From NCBI GenBank assembly GCA_947097635.1, contig CAMURW010000066.1, positions 1 through 7,858 on the forward strand: DNA of 7,858 nucleotides, read 5' to 3'. The stretch is from an uncultured Bacteroidales bacterium (GTDB lineage Bacteria; Bacteroidota; Bacteroidia; Bacteroidales; P3). This document shows positions 1-6,157 of the stretch, piece after piece (the first letter of the stretch is position 1; the number at the start of each line of letters is the position of its first letter). The position numbers and the translations under genes are program-made. A model generated the notes under the pieces. It worked only from the letters and a program-made list of their open reading frames with translations, did no database searches and was not told where the DNA came from.

Positions 1-6
1 AAGTAG

Positions 7-14
7 TATCTTTG
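7..14 (+). promoter_or_regulatory. Bacteroidota-type -7 promoter box, orphan
   Basis: The octamer TATCTTTG matches the Bacteroidota primary sigma -7 consensus TAnnTTTG exactly and is followed by C, as is common. The -33 element would fall before the first base of the window and cannot be checked. A transcript would start near position 21 and run rightward, where the first 184 bases hold no convincing gene and everything after that is antisense to the LTA-synthase-like gene. It could drive a small RNA, a very short ORF (81-188, 35 codons) or an antisense transcript, or it may be a chance match. Confidence 0.4.
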
Positions 15-110
15 CAAATATGTGAAGGAGGGGGAAAGGCGCTGCCCTCTTCCCACGGCGCTCTTTGACATCCTGTAGCCATGGTACGCGTCCCCGCGCT
101 TTGTTTCGTC

Positions 111-120
111 GGGGGGGGGG
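111..120. repeat. Homopolymer run of ten G
   Basis: Ten consecutive G residues lie in the non-coding stretch 3' of the LTA-synthase-like gene. Runs this long are prone to slippage during replication and to length errors in sequencing. No convincing gene crosses it. A 35-codon ORF (ATG at 81, TAG at 186-188) spans it, but there is no independent support that this ORF is translated. Confidence 0.8.
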
Positions 121-184
121 CAAGCTGTTTGTGGTCCGCTCTCCGCCCGGCAGGGCATGGGCGCGGTGCAAAGGTCCTGTTTTT

Positions 185-2095
185 TTAGTGATGCTGCCCC
201 AGCCTGTCCAGATCGTGGATGGCGATTTGCAGGTATGCCTTGATTTTTTGTATGCGCAGAACGCTGTCCTGCCGTGCGGAAGCGGGTGTGCGGCTGACGC
301 TGGTGATGGGAGTCATGCTGGCGAGGTCCAGCACGGTGGCTCCGGTGCTGTCGATATATTCCGCCCCGCCCGGGTAGGTGTGGACGGCGTAGGAATTACG
401 GTAGCGCGGGGATAGTATGTCGCGGCTGAAGCGGAACTGGCTGTGCGGCAGCTGCAGCATGCCCAGCAGCGTAGCCGCCAGGTCGGATTGGGTGCAGTAT
501 TTGCTGACGACCCCGGGCTGCCGTATGGCGCCTCCTATCATCAGCAGGGGTATGTGATGCTTCGTGGGGTCGGCTTCCGTGATGCCTTCGGGATACGCGA
601 TGCCGTGGTCGGCCACCAATATCACCAGCATGTTGTCCCAGGCATTGCTGCGCCTCAGCCGGTCCACGAAAACGCCGATGCAGCTGTCGGTGTATGCGAA
701 GGCGTTGGCTTTCTGGTCGCCCTCTATCCCGTGGTAGGGCACTTGCCATGGCTCGTGGCTGCTCAGCGTGAGGCAGGCGGCGAAGAAAGGCCGCTGGCCG
801 CCGGCCTTGCGCAGTATCTGGCGGGCGAAGGTGTCGAGGACGATGTGGTCGCAGGCACCCCAGGCGCTGCTGCGGGCGGCCTCGGCGGGGAAATAGGCGT
901 CGCCCGCCACCTCGCCGAAGCCCGTGGAGAGCAGGTAGCTCTTCATGTTGGTGAAGTTGATGTCGCCGCCATACAGGAAGCTGGTGCCGTAGCCTGCCGC
1001 TTTCAGCGCCGCCGCTATGCTGGGCAGCATGCGGCTTTTGCCCGGCAGCTTCATCACGCTGACGTTGGGGAAAGCGGGGTAGCCGCTGAGCGTGCTCAGC
1101 GTGCCGCGGTCTGTGCGGAAGCTGTTGGCATAGCATTGGCTGAACAGTATGCCTTCGCGGCACAGCGCGCTGAGACGCGGCGCCACGTCCCGCTCTGCCC
1201 CCAAAGCGCCGATGAATTTCGCGCTGAAGCCCTCCAACAGCACCAGGACTATGTTTGGCGACGGGCGGCAGACGGCGGGGGATGGCCCGCAGGTGTCGCA
1301 GGGCGTGCCGGCGTTCATCTCGTCCCACAGGCGGGAGGCCTCCTCCGGCGGGAAGAACAGATATTCGTTGCCCAGGTCCTGCCTCTTCAGCGACGAGTAA
1401 AAGAAGCTGAACACGGGGTTCACGGCGCTGTGGTTCAGAAACTGGTTTTCGCTGTAATAGGCGCGCCCCACGTTCATGGTGCTTTTCCCCACGCCGCCTC
1501 GCATCAAGAGGAACATGATGCCTCCCATTGCTATCAGCAGCAGTGTGTGCAGCAGGCGGAGGGCGATGCTTGGCGGCGCGCCGCCAAGCCGCCAAGCCGG
1601 CTCTGCCTCCAGCAGCCGGCGCGAGGCCAGGGACAGCAGCCAGAATAGCGTGGCCGACACCGCCAGGACGGCGAGGGCGGCGATGACGACGTATGCCGCC
1701 GACACGCTGGCGACGGCATCCTTGGGCGCGTCGATGTAGTTCAGCACCGTGGCATCCAGCTTGAAGTCCCAGAAACGGTAGATCGCACAGTCGGCACACA
1801 GCCCCACGCCGACGGTCAGGGCCGTGAGGGCGTAGTAGCAGTAGAGAAAGATCCTCAACTCCCTGTTCCCCGCGTGCACCCAGGTGGCGAATATGGCCGC
1901 AAGCAGTGGTATAAGCGAGAAATAGCCTGCCGTGGACAAGTCCATGGGCAGCCCATGCCACACCACGGCGGCATAGTCGGCAAAGGAGAGGCGGCCCGGG
2001 CTGTTGTAGAGCATGAACACGGGCTTTGCCGCCACGAACAGCAGCACGTAGCACAGGTATGCTTTTATTACAAACAGAAACCTCTCTCGCTTCAT
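185..2095 (-). CDS. LTA synthase family / sulfatase-fold phosphoglycerol transferase-like membrane protein
   Basis: This 636-residue protein has the LtaS/MdoB layout: about five N-terminal hydrophobic segments (near residues 6-29, 57-73, 83-101, 129-157 and 180-198), then an extracytoplasmic alkaline-phosphatase-fold domain from about 279 to 560. Expected metal and catalytic residues are visible: Glu288 in LLEGF, the probable nucleophile Thr328 in FRTDRG, GGD at 376-378, His447 in SSHEP, and Asp496-His497 in VADHG. The family moves phosphoglycerol or phosphoethanolamine-type groups from lipid donors to glycans or polymers. A Gram-negative host argues against true lipoteichoic acid synthesis, so periplasmic decoration of glycan or lipid is inferred and the substrate is unknown. 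The linker before the catalytic domain carries three close cysteines (266, 269, 276). The ATG at 2095 precedes MKRER and the first membrane segment. It lies 68 bases after yajC on the same strand, with no Shine-Dalgarno or clear promoter. Confidence 0.9.
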   Translation of the reverse strand: MKRERFLFVIKAYLCYVLLFVAAKPVFMLYNSPGRLSFADYAAVVWHGLPMDLSTAGYFSLIPLLAAIFATWVHAGNRELRIFLYCYYALTALTVGVGLCADCAIYRFWDFKLDATVLNYIDAPKDAVASVSAAYVVIAALAVLAVSATLFWLLSLASRRLLEAEPAWRLGGAPPSIALRLLHTLLLIAMGGIMFLLMRGGVGKSTMNVGRAYYSENQFLNHSAVNPVFSFFYSSLKRQDLGNEYLFFPPEEASRLWDEMNAGTPCDTCGPSPAVCRPSPNIVLVLLEGFSAKFIGALGAERDVAPRLSALCREGILFSQCYANSFRTDRGTLSTLSGYPAFPNVSVMKLPGKSRMLPSIAAALKAAGYGTSFLYGGDINFTNMKSYLLSTGFGEVAGDAYFPAEAARSSAWGACDHIVLDTFARQILRKAGGQRPFFAACLTLSSHEPWQVPYHGIEGDQKANAFAYTDSCIGVFVDRLRRSNAWDNMLVILVADHGIAYPEGITEADPTKHHIPLLMIGGAIRQPGVVSKYCTQSDLAATLLGMLQLPHSQFRFSRDILSPRYRNSYAVHTYPGGAEYIDSTGATVLDLASMTPITSVSRTPASARQDSVLRIQKIKAYLQIAIHDLDRLGQHH

Positions 2096-2132
2096 CTGGT
2101 GCTTTTGTTTGCGTCGGCTAATATCTGGCGGC

Positions 2133-2150
2133 GGCCCCGTTAGGGGGGCC
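2133..2150 (-). other. GC-rich inverted repeat between yajC and the LTA-synthase-like gene
   Basis: GGCCCC (2133-2138) and GGGGCC (2145-2150) form a perfect six-base-pair stem with a six-base loop, 13 bases after the yajC stop codon. Neither strand has a T tract after it, so it is not a canonical intrinsic terminator. It could stabilise the 3' end of yajC mRNA or weaken read-through into the next gene. Confidence 0.4.
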
Positions 2151-2163
2151 TATGGGCTGTTTC

Positions 2164-2439
2164 TTAGTTTATTTTGGGCTGAATGCCGGTCTTGGCAACG
2201 CGGATGGTCTTGCCGGGGGCAATTTCCAGTTTCACGAAGGTGCTGCCGGCATCCGTCACCACGCCATGTATGCCGCCCACGGTGATTACGCTGTCGCCGG
2301 CTTTCAGGCCGTCGCGGAATGCGGCTTCCTTTTTCTTCTGCTGGCGCTGGGGGCGGATAAGGAAAAAGTAGAACACGGTGGCCATGAGGACCATCATTAT
2401 GGCTGTCTTCCAGCCGTTGCTGATGTCGAGGAATAACAT
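2164..2439 (-). CDS. yajC: Sec translocon accessory subunit YajC
   Basis: YajC is a small single-pass inner-membrane protein that associates with SecDF and the SecYEG translocon and supports protein export. This 91-residue protein has the family pattern: one membrane segment (about residues 11-28), the hallmark basic stretch FLIRPQRQQKKK (26-37), then a compact cytoplasmic domain with GLKAGDSVITVGGIHG (44-59). Length is typical of compact members. The ATG at 2439 gives a normal N-terminus. It starts 62 bases after the sdaA stop and precedes the LTA-synthase-like gene on the same strand. No secD or secF lies nearby. Identification rests on the motif order and is firm; joint transcription with the neighbours is inferred. 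Confidence 0.95.
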   Translation of the reverse strand: MLFLDISNGWKTAIMMVLMATVFYFFLIRPQRQQKKKEAAFRDGLKAGDSVITVGGIHGVVTDAGSTFVKLEIAPGKTIRVAKTGIQPKIN

Positions 2440-2501
2440 ATTGCAAGTCTTTATTTTGTGTGTTAATATCTCTTGTTGTTGTTTTGCGGGCTAGGCTTGG
2501 C

Positions 2502-3695
2502 TCAGCCGTTGCTGTTCAGTGCCAGCCCTCCGAGCGCGGTTTCTTTGTACAGGCTGGGGAGGTCTTTGCCAGTGAGGTTCATCGTCTCCACCACCTTGTC
2601 GAAGGATATCATGTGGCGGCCGTCGCTCATGGCGGCATACATGTTCACGTCCAGCGCCCTCAGTGCTGCCATTGCGTTGCGCTCTATGCACGGCACCTGC
2701 ACCAGCCCGCACACGGGGTCGCAGGTGAGGCCCAGGTTGTGTTCCATGGCCATCTCCGCGGCGTATTCTATCTGCGTGGGCGTGCCGCCGAACAGTTGGT
2801 TGGCGGCCACCGATGCCATCACGCAGGCGCTGCCCACTTCGCCCTGGCAGCCCACTTCGGCTCCGCTGAGCGAGGCGTTTGTCTTGATGATGTTGGCGAA
2901 GAGGCCTGTCGTGGCCAGTGCTTTCAGGATGGAGAGGTCGCTGAAGTTGTGCGCCTTCTTCAGGTGGAACAGCACTGCCGGCAGCACCCCTGCGCTGCCG
3001 CAGGTGGGCGCCGTCACAATCTTGCCGCCCATGGCGTTCTGCTCCGAGGTGGCGAGGGCGTAGGCGATGACTAGGCAGCGCCCCTGCAGGTTCTCGCGGT
3101 ACGAGGTGGCGCGGACGTAGTACTGGCGTGCTTTGCTGTGCAGGTGCAGCTGGCCTGGCAGCACGCGGTCGGCGTGGAGGCCGGTGTGTATGGTGTCCTG
3201 CATCTGCTGCCACACGGTCTGCAGGTAGTCCCATAGGTCGGGGTCTTCGTGGCGTTCCACATATTCCCACAGCGACAGCCCTTCTCTCTCGCAGTAGTCC
3301 AGGATATCTTTCATCTTGCCGTGCTCGTATATGTGATGCTCCTGCGAGGGCGTGCCGTCGCTCAGTTCCCCGCCGCCTATGCTGTAGAGGGTCTTGCTGT
3401 CCAGCAGATGCTGGTCGGCGTCGTAGGCTTCGAAGGTCATGGCGTTGGTGTGGAAGGGCTTCACGACGTCCGGCTGCCACGCTATCTCCGTGGTGGCGGG
3501 TGCCAGTGCGTTGATGATGGCTCTGTCCGTAAGATGCCCTTTGCCGGTGGCTGCCAGGCTGCCGAACAGCGTCACGCGGTAGCGCACGGCGCTGGGATGC
3601 TGTTCGCGAAACATCTCCGCTGCCTTGCGCGGCCCCATGGTGTGGCTGGAGGAAGGCCCGAAGCCTATCTTGTAGATTTTCTTTATGCTTTCCAT
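2502..3695 (-). CDS. sdaA: L-serine dehydratase (ammonia-lyase), iron-sulfur dependent, single chain
   Basis: This cytoplasmic enzyme deaminates L-serine to pyruvate and ammonia using a [4Fe-4S] cluster. The 397-residue protein holds both halves of the single-chain form. The N-terminal beta domain opens with GFGPSSSHTMGP (11-22) and contains SIGGGE (105-110). The alpha domain contains TAPTCGSAGVLPA (228-240). Cys283 (GCQGEVG), Cys325 (LTCDP) and Cys336 (VPCIERN) have the 42- and 11-residue spacing of the three cluster ligands described for the Legionella enzyme. There is no cysteine at the C-terminus, which ends LNSNG. The reading frame stays open upstream into terC, but those codons resemble no SdaA. 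The ATG at 3695 places MESIKKIYKIGFGPSSSHT correctly, so it is chosen as the start. It lies 83 bases after terC and 62 before yajC. Confidence 0.96.
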   Translation of the reverse strand: MESIKKIYKIGFGPSSSHTMGPRKAAEMFREQHPSAVRYRVTLFGSLAATGKGHLTDRAIINALAPATTEIAWQPDVVKPFHTNAMTFEAYDADQHLLDSKTLYSIGGGELSDGTPSQEHHIYEHGKMKDILDYCEREGLSLWEYVERHEDPDLWDYLQTVWQQMQDTIHTGLHADRVLPGQLHLHSKARQYYVRATSYRENLQGRCLVIAYALATSEQNAMGGKIVTAPTCGSAGVLPAVLFHLKKAHNFSDLSILKALATTGLFANIIKTNASLSGAEVGCQGEVGSACVMASVAANQLFGGTPTQIEYAAEMAMEHNLGLTCDPVCGLVQVPCIERNAMAALRALDVNMYAAMSDGRHMISFDKVVETMNLTGKDLPSLYKETALGGLALNSNG

Positions 3696-3721
3696 GGCAA
3701 TGTTATGCTGTGTTTTTGGGG

Positions 3722-3757
3722 GGCTCCCCCGGAGGTGTCTCGGCGAGGATGGGAGCC
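3722..3757 (-). other. Inverted repeat in the terC-sdaA gap
   Basis: GGCTCCC (3722-3728) and GGGAGCC (3751-3757) can form a perfect seven-base-pair stem with a 22-base loop. The stem is bordered by G/C homopolymer runs. It lies between the terC stop and the sdaA start. On the minus strand it is followed by a C run and then AAAAA rather than T residues, so it is not a standard terminator. A role in processing or attenuation between terC and sdaA is possible but unproven. Confidence 0.35.
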
Positions 3758-3778
3758 GGGGGGGTGAGTAATGGCAGG

Positions 3779-4828
3779 CTACTGATTGCGGATTTTCTTT
3801 CCCGGCTTGGGGATAATCAGCGACAGCGCTATGCTGCATGTCAGGATGCCAAGGATTATCAGCAAGCTCTGCACTGCGGTGATGTCGAAGGAGGTGAACT
3901 CGTGAAGCACCATCTTCAGCCCGATGAAGGTGAGCAGCACGCCAAGGCCGTATTGCAGCAGCCAGAACTTGTCGCTGATGTCGCTCAGCAGGAAGAAGAG
4001 TGAACGCAGCCCCATCACTGCGAAGATGTTGGAGAAGAAGACGATGTAGGTGTCCGTGGTCACCGCGAAGACGGCGGGGATGCTGTCCACGGCGAAGATG
4101 ATGTCGCTGAATTCTATGACCAGCAGGGTGATGAACAGTGGCGTCATGTAGTTCCTGCCGTCGATTTTGGAGAAGAAGTTGTGGCCTTCTATCTTGGAGG
4201 TGGCGTGGAAGTGCCTGGTGCAGAACTTCACCACGGGGTGCCTGGCAGTGTCTATGTTCTCTTCTTTCTGCTTGAACATCCTTAGTCCGCTGAGCACCAG
4301 GAAGGCACCGAAGACAGCCAGCACCCAGCTGAACTGGTGCACCACGGCGCCGAGGACGAAGATGAAGATGAAACGCATCGCTATGGCTCCCAGGATGCCC
4401 CAGAACAGCACGCGGTGGTAGTACTCCTTGGGGATGCCGAAGGAGACGAAGATGAGGATCATGACGAAGATGTTGTCGATGGACAGGCTCTCCTCGAGGA
4501 AGTAGCCCGAGAGGTATTGCAGCGCCATCTCCCTGCGGTACACCTTCAGCGCCTGGTCGTAGTCGGTGATGCCTTGTAGCAGATGCTCCCAGCTGCTGTC
4601 CTGCGCAAAAGCCAGCAGGTCTTCCATGCCGGTGATGCCGTGCACCCACTCCGCCTTGAAGCCGATGAGCGCCGCCATGCCCATGGACAACAATACCCAC
4701 ATCAGGGTTTGCCCGGCACTCTCCTTGATGCTTACGACATGGTCCTTTTTGTGGAACACGCCCAAGTCCAGTATCAGCATCGCGAGGATGAAGACCATAA
4801 ACCCGATGAAGAAAATAATTCTTGACAT
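3779..4828 (-). CDS. terC: TerC/Alx family membrane protein, probable manganese or metal exporter
   Basis: TerC-family proteins are polytopic inner-membrane proteins. Characterised members export Mn(II) or help metalate exported enzymes; the name comes from tellurite resistance loci, but no ter operon is present here. The 349-residue protein has many hydrophobic segments (near 3-21, 40-57, 119-131, 140-162, 166-184, 229-257, 260-282, 292-308 and 320-339). Both acidic intramembrane signatures are intact: ESLSIDN (113-119) and EFSDIIFAVDSIPA (239-252). Compared with E. coli Alx, as I recall it, the loop before ESLSIDN (about 61-105) is longer by roughly 28 residues. I believe this is usual in Bacteroidota homologues. 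The ATG at 4828 immediately precedes the first membrane segment. The gene is divergent from the chr pair, and the -33 element of their promoter overlaps its start codon region. Substrate is inferred from family only. Confidence 0.92.
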   Translation of the reverse strand: MSRIIFFIGFMVFILAMLILDLGVFHKKDHVVSIKESAGQTLMWVLLSMGMAALIGFKAEWVHGITGMEDLLAFAQDSSWEHLLQGITDYDQALKVYRREMALQYLSGYFLEESLSIDNIFVMILIFVSFGIPKEYYHRVLFWGILGAIAMRFIFIFVLGAVVHQFSWVLAVFGAFLVLSGLRMFKQKEENIDTARHPVVKFCTRHFHATSKIEGHNFFSKIDGRNYMTPLFITLLVIEFSDIIFAVDSIPAVFAVTTDTYIVFFSNIFAVMGLRSLFFLLSDISDKFWLLQYGLGVLLTFIGLKMVLHEFTSFDITAVQSLLIILGILTCSIALSLIIPKPGKKIRNQ

Positions 4829-4851
4829 GTGTGTTTATTTTACTATTTTTG
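4822..4851 (+). promoter_or_regulatory. Bacteroidota promoter for the chr pair, overlapping the terC start
   Basis: TTG at 4822-4824 and TATTTTTG at 4844-4851 are separated by 19 bases, matching the TTG-N19-TAnnTTTG arrangement. Transcription would begin near 4857 and reach the first chr gene after a leader of about 113 bases. The -33 element lies inside the terC coding sequence, whose start codon complement is 4826-4828. Polymerase bound here would cover the terC start. A weak opposing candidate for terC is CGAATCTA (4857-4864, minus-strand TAGATTCG, one mismatch) with CAA at 4886-4888, but the 21-base spacing is longer than usual. Confidence 0.7.
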
Positions 4852-4877
4852 CAAACCGAATCTACCGGCGATAAAAA

Positions 4878-4919
4878 ATTAGCGACAAGCGATTAGTAAT
4901 TAGTTATTAGGCGATTGCG
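4878..4919. repeat. Imperfect ATTAGNN heptad tract in the chr leader
   Basis: Six seven-base units sit end to end: ATTAGCG, ACAAGCG, ATTAGTA, ATTAGTT, ATTAGGC, GATTGCG. ATTAG begins at 4878, 4892, 4899 and 4906, all in heptad register. The tract lies downstream of the predicted chr transcription start, in the 5' leader. TAG occurs at 4894, 4901 and 4908 and so closes all three forward frames before the gene starts. Function is unknown. Confidence 0.7.
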
Positions 4920-4969
4920 GACCATTGTCCACCACCTGTAACCAAGCAGCCGAAAACATAACAACGACG

Positions 4970-5512
4970 ATGACGACAAAATATTGTGATTTGTTTTGGT
5001 CTTTTTTCAAGATAGGAGCTTTCACCATCGGAGGCGGCTACGCGATGATACCTCTCATGCAGAAAGAAATAGTGGAGCGCCATGCGTGGCTGAGCCAGGA
5101 GGATTTCATGGACCTGTTGTCGCTGAGCCAGGCCATGCCGGGCGTTTTTGCTGCCAATATGGCTAGTGCGGTAGGCTATCGCATGCGTGGCAGGGCGGGT
5201 GCGGTGGTGTGTGTGGCGGGCAACGTGTTCATGCCCGTCCTGTTCATCCTGCTATTGGCGATGTTCTTCCGCCTGTGTCGCGGCAATCAGGTGGTGGAGC
5301 GTATCTTCATGGGCATACGCCCTTGCGTGGTGGCACTGATAGCGGCACCCGTCTTCAACATGGCCCGCGCTGCCGGCATCCGGTGGCGCAACGTGTGGGT
5401 GCCCGTCCTGGCGGCTTTGCTCATCTGGCTGCTGGGTGTGTCGCCAGTGGCGGTGATACTGGTGGCCGCACTGCTGGGCTTCCTGTGGGGGAGAGTGGCG
5501 GTTAGGTATTAG
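4970..5512 (+). CDS. chrA: Chromate transporter family (CHR) protein, short-chain, first of pair
   Basis: The CHR superfamily contains inner-membrane transporters, the best known of which export chromate. Short members of about 180-200 residues correspond to one half of full-length ChrA and commonly occur as tandem pairs. This 180-residue protein opens with the half-domain signature FFKIGAFTIGGGYAMIPLM (12-30), then ERHAWLSQEDF (36-46), then SQAMPGVFAANMASAVGYR (53-71). Hydrophobic stretches follow near 78-100, 117-130 and 143-172. The frame is open from a TTG at 4925, but that N-terminus is polar and unsupported; the ATG at 4970 places the signature at the expected distance and is preferred. 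The partner starts 47 bases after this stop. It follows a strong promoter. Substrate is uncertain: chromate, sulfate or another anion. Confidence 0.9.
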   Translation: MTTKYCDLFWSFFKIGAFTIGGGYAMIPLMQKEIVERHAWLSQEDFMDLLSLSQAMPGVFAANMASAVGYRMRGRAGAVVCVAGNVFMPVLFILLLAMFFRLCRGNQVVERIFMGIRPCVVALIAAPVFNMARAAGIRWRNVWVPVLAALLIWLLGVSPVAVILVAALLGFLWGRVAVRY

Positions 5513-5535
5513 CAATGGGTAATTAGGCATTAGCA
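5501..5535. repeat. Imperfect ATTAGNN heptad tract spanning the chrA1 stop codon
   Basis: Five consecutive seven-base units are visible: GTTAGGT, ATTAGCA, ATGGGTA, ATTAGGC, ATTAGCA. ATTAG starts at 5508, 5522 and 5529, with GTTAG at 5501. The unit ATTAGGC also occurs in the upstream tract at 4906. The chrA1 stop codon TAG (5510-5512) belongs to the second unit, so the repeat extends into the last codons of the gene. Confidence 0.65.
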
Positions 5536-5559
5536 CCGAAATCTCCAAGTCACGCAACA

Positions 5560-6135
5560 ATGCTTTTTCTTCAGCTCTTCCTTACTTTCCTGAAGATTGG
5601 AGCCTTCAACTTCGGAGGCGGGTATGCCATGCTGGCCCTTATGCAGGGCGAGGTGGTGACAAAACATTGCTGGATTACCATGCAGGAATTCACGGACATC
5701 GTGGCAATAAGCCAGATGACGCCGGGGCCCATTGGCATCAACACGGCCACCTATGTGGGCTACACCGCTGTCGCCAATGCCGGCCTGGGTACGCCGTTGG
5801 CCGTGTGTGGCGCTTTGCTGGCATCGTTTGGCGTGATATTGGTACCCTTTGTGCTCATGATGCTGGTCTCTCGTTTCCTGCTGCGGCACCGGGACAGCCC
5901 GGATGTCGGCAACGTCCTTCGTGCCCTGCGCCTCGCGGCGGTGGGCCTCGTCGCCGCTGCCGCGCTCATCCTGTTCACACGCGACAATTTCGGCACTCCC
6001 GGCGTAAACCTCCGGTTCATCGTGTCCTGCCTCATTTTCGCCGCGGCCTTTCTCGTTTCGCTGAAGACCAGGTTCAGTCCCATTCTCCTCTTGCTGCTGA
6101 GCGGCGTAGCTGGCCTGGTGGTATATGGTATGTAG
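5560..6135 (+). CDS. chrA: Chromate transporter family (CHR) protein, short-chain, second of pair
   Basis: This 191-residue protein is the partner half of the upstream CHR protein; such pairs are thought to act as heterodimers in place of one two-domain ChrA. It begins directly with the signature FLKIGAFNFGGGYAMLALMQ (10-29), then KHCWITMQEF (35-44) and SQMTPGPIGINTATYVGY (51-68). Its PGPIGINTA matches the family PGP core better than the PGVFAAN of the first protein. Membrane-type stretches follow near 78-105, 122-139, 152-167 and 173-190. The ATG at 5560 is the natural start, with no N-terminal extension before the signature and a 47-base gap from the partner. The gene ends convergently with the MORN gene, with only 18 bases between the two stop codons. 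Family assignment is firm; the transported ion is not known. Confidence 0.91.
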   Translation: MLFLQLFLTFLKIGAFNFGGGYAMLALMQGEVVTKHCWITMQEFTDIVAISQMTPGPIGINTATYVGYTAVANAGLGTPLAVCGALLASFGVILVPFVLMMLVSRFLLRHRDSPDVGNVLRALRLAAVGLVAAAALILFTRDNFGTPGVNLRFIVSCLIFAAAFLVSLKTRFSPILLLLLSGVAGLVVYGM

Positions 6136-6157
6136 CAGGGAAGGCTGTCCGCGCTAC
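6132..6157 (+). terminator. Possible terminator hairpin between convergent genes
   Basis: GTAGC (6132-6136) pairs with GCTAC (6153-6157). Inside, GGA (6139-6141) pairs with TCC (6148-6150), giving an eight-base-pair hairpin with a 2x2 internal loop and a six-base apical loop. On the plus strand it is followed by TTTCCTTTCT, a pyrimidine-rich but imperfect tail, so it suits termination of the chr transcript better than of the opposing gene. The outer arms contain the stop codons of both convergent genes. Confidence 0.4.

Noticed and set aside
443..1648. 401-codon plus-strand open frame antisense to the LTA-synthase-like gene
   Set aside because: It lies wholly antisense to a well-supported gene, with shadow-type composition and no recognisable domain.
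396..2054. 552-codon open frame on the minus strand inside the LTA-synthase-like gene
   Set aside because: It is an alternative frame of a gene with clear catalytic motifs. Its translation is rich in Arg, His, Ala and Gly, as expected for GC-rich shadow frames, and resembles no family.
3696..4700. Possible N-terminal fusion of about 335 codons onto SdaA
   Set aside because: The sdaA frame happens to stay open through terC, but those codons are an out-of-frame reading of terC. SdaA begins naturally at the ATG at 3695 with the normal family N-terminus.
3779..4828. Tellurite resistance locus
   Set aside because: Only a TerC-family gene is present. No terA, terB, terD, terE or terZ relatives are nearby, so the general metal homeostasis role is more likely.
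3783..4921. Shared nonamer GATTGCGGA at 3783-3791 and 4913-4921
   Set aside because: The first copy is ordinary terC coding sequence near its stop, and no ATTAG units surround it. It is probably a chance match rather than a third heptad tract.
4925..4969. TTG start adding fifteen residues to the first chr protein
   Set aside because: The added residues are polar and low-complexity. The ATG at 4970 gives the standard distance to the KIGAF signature.
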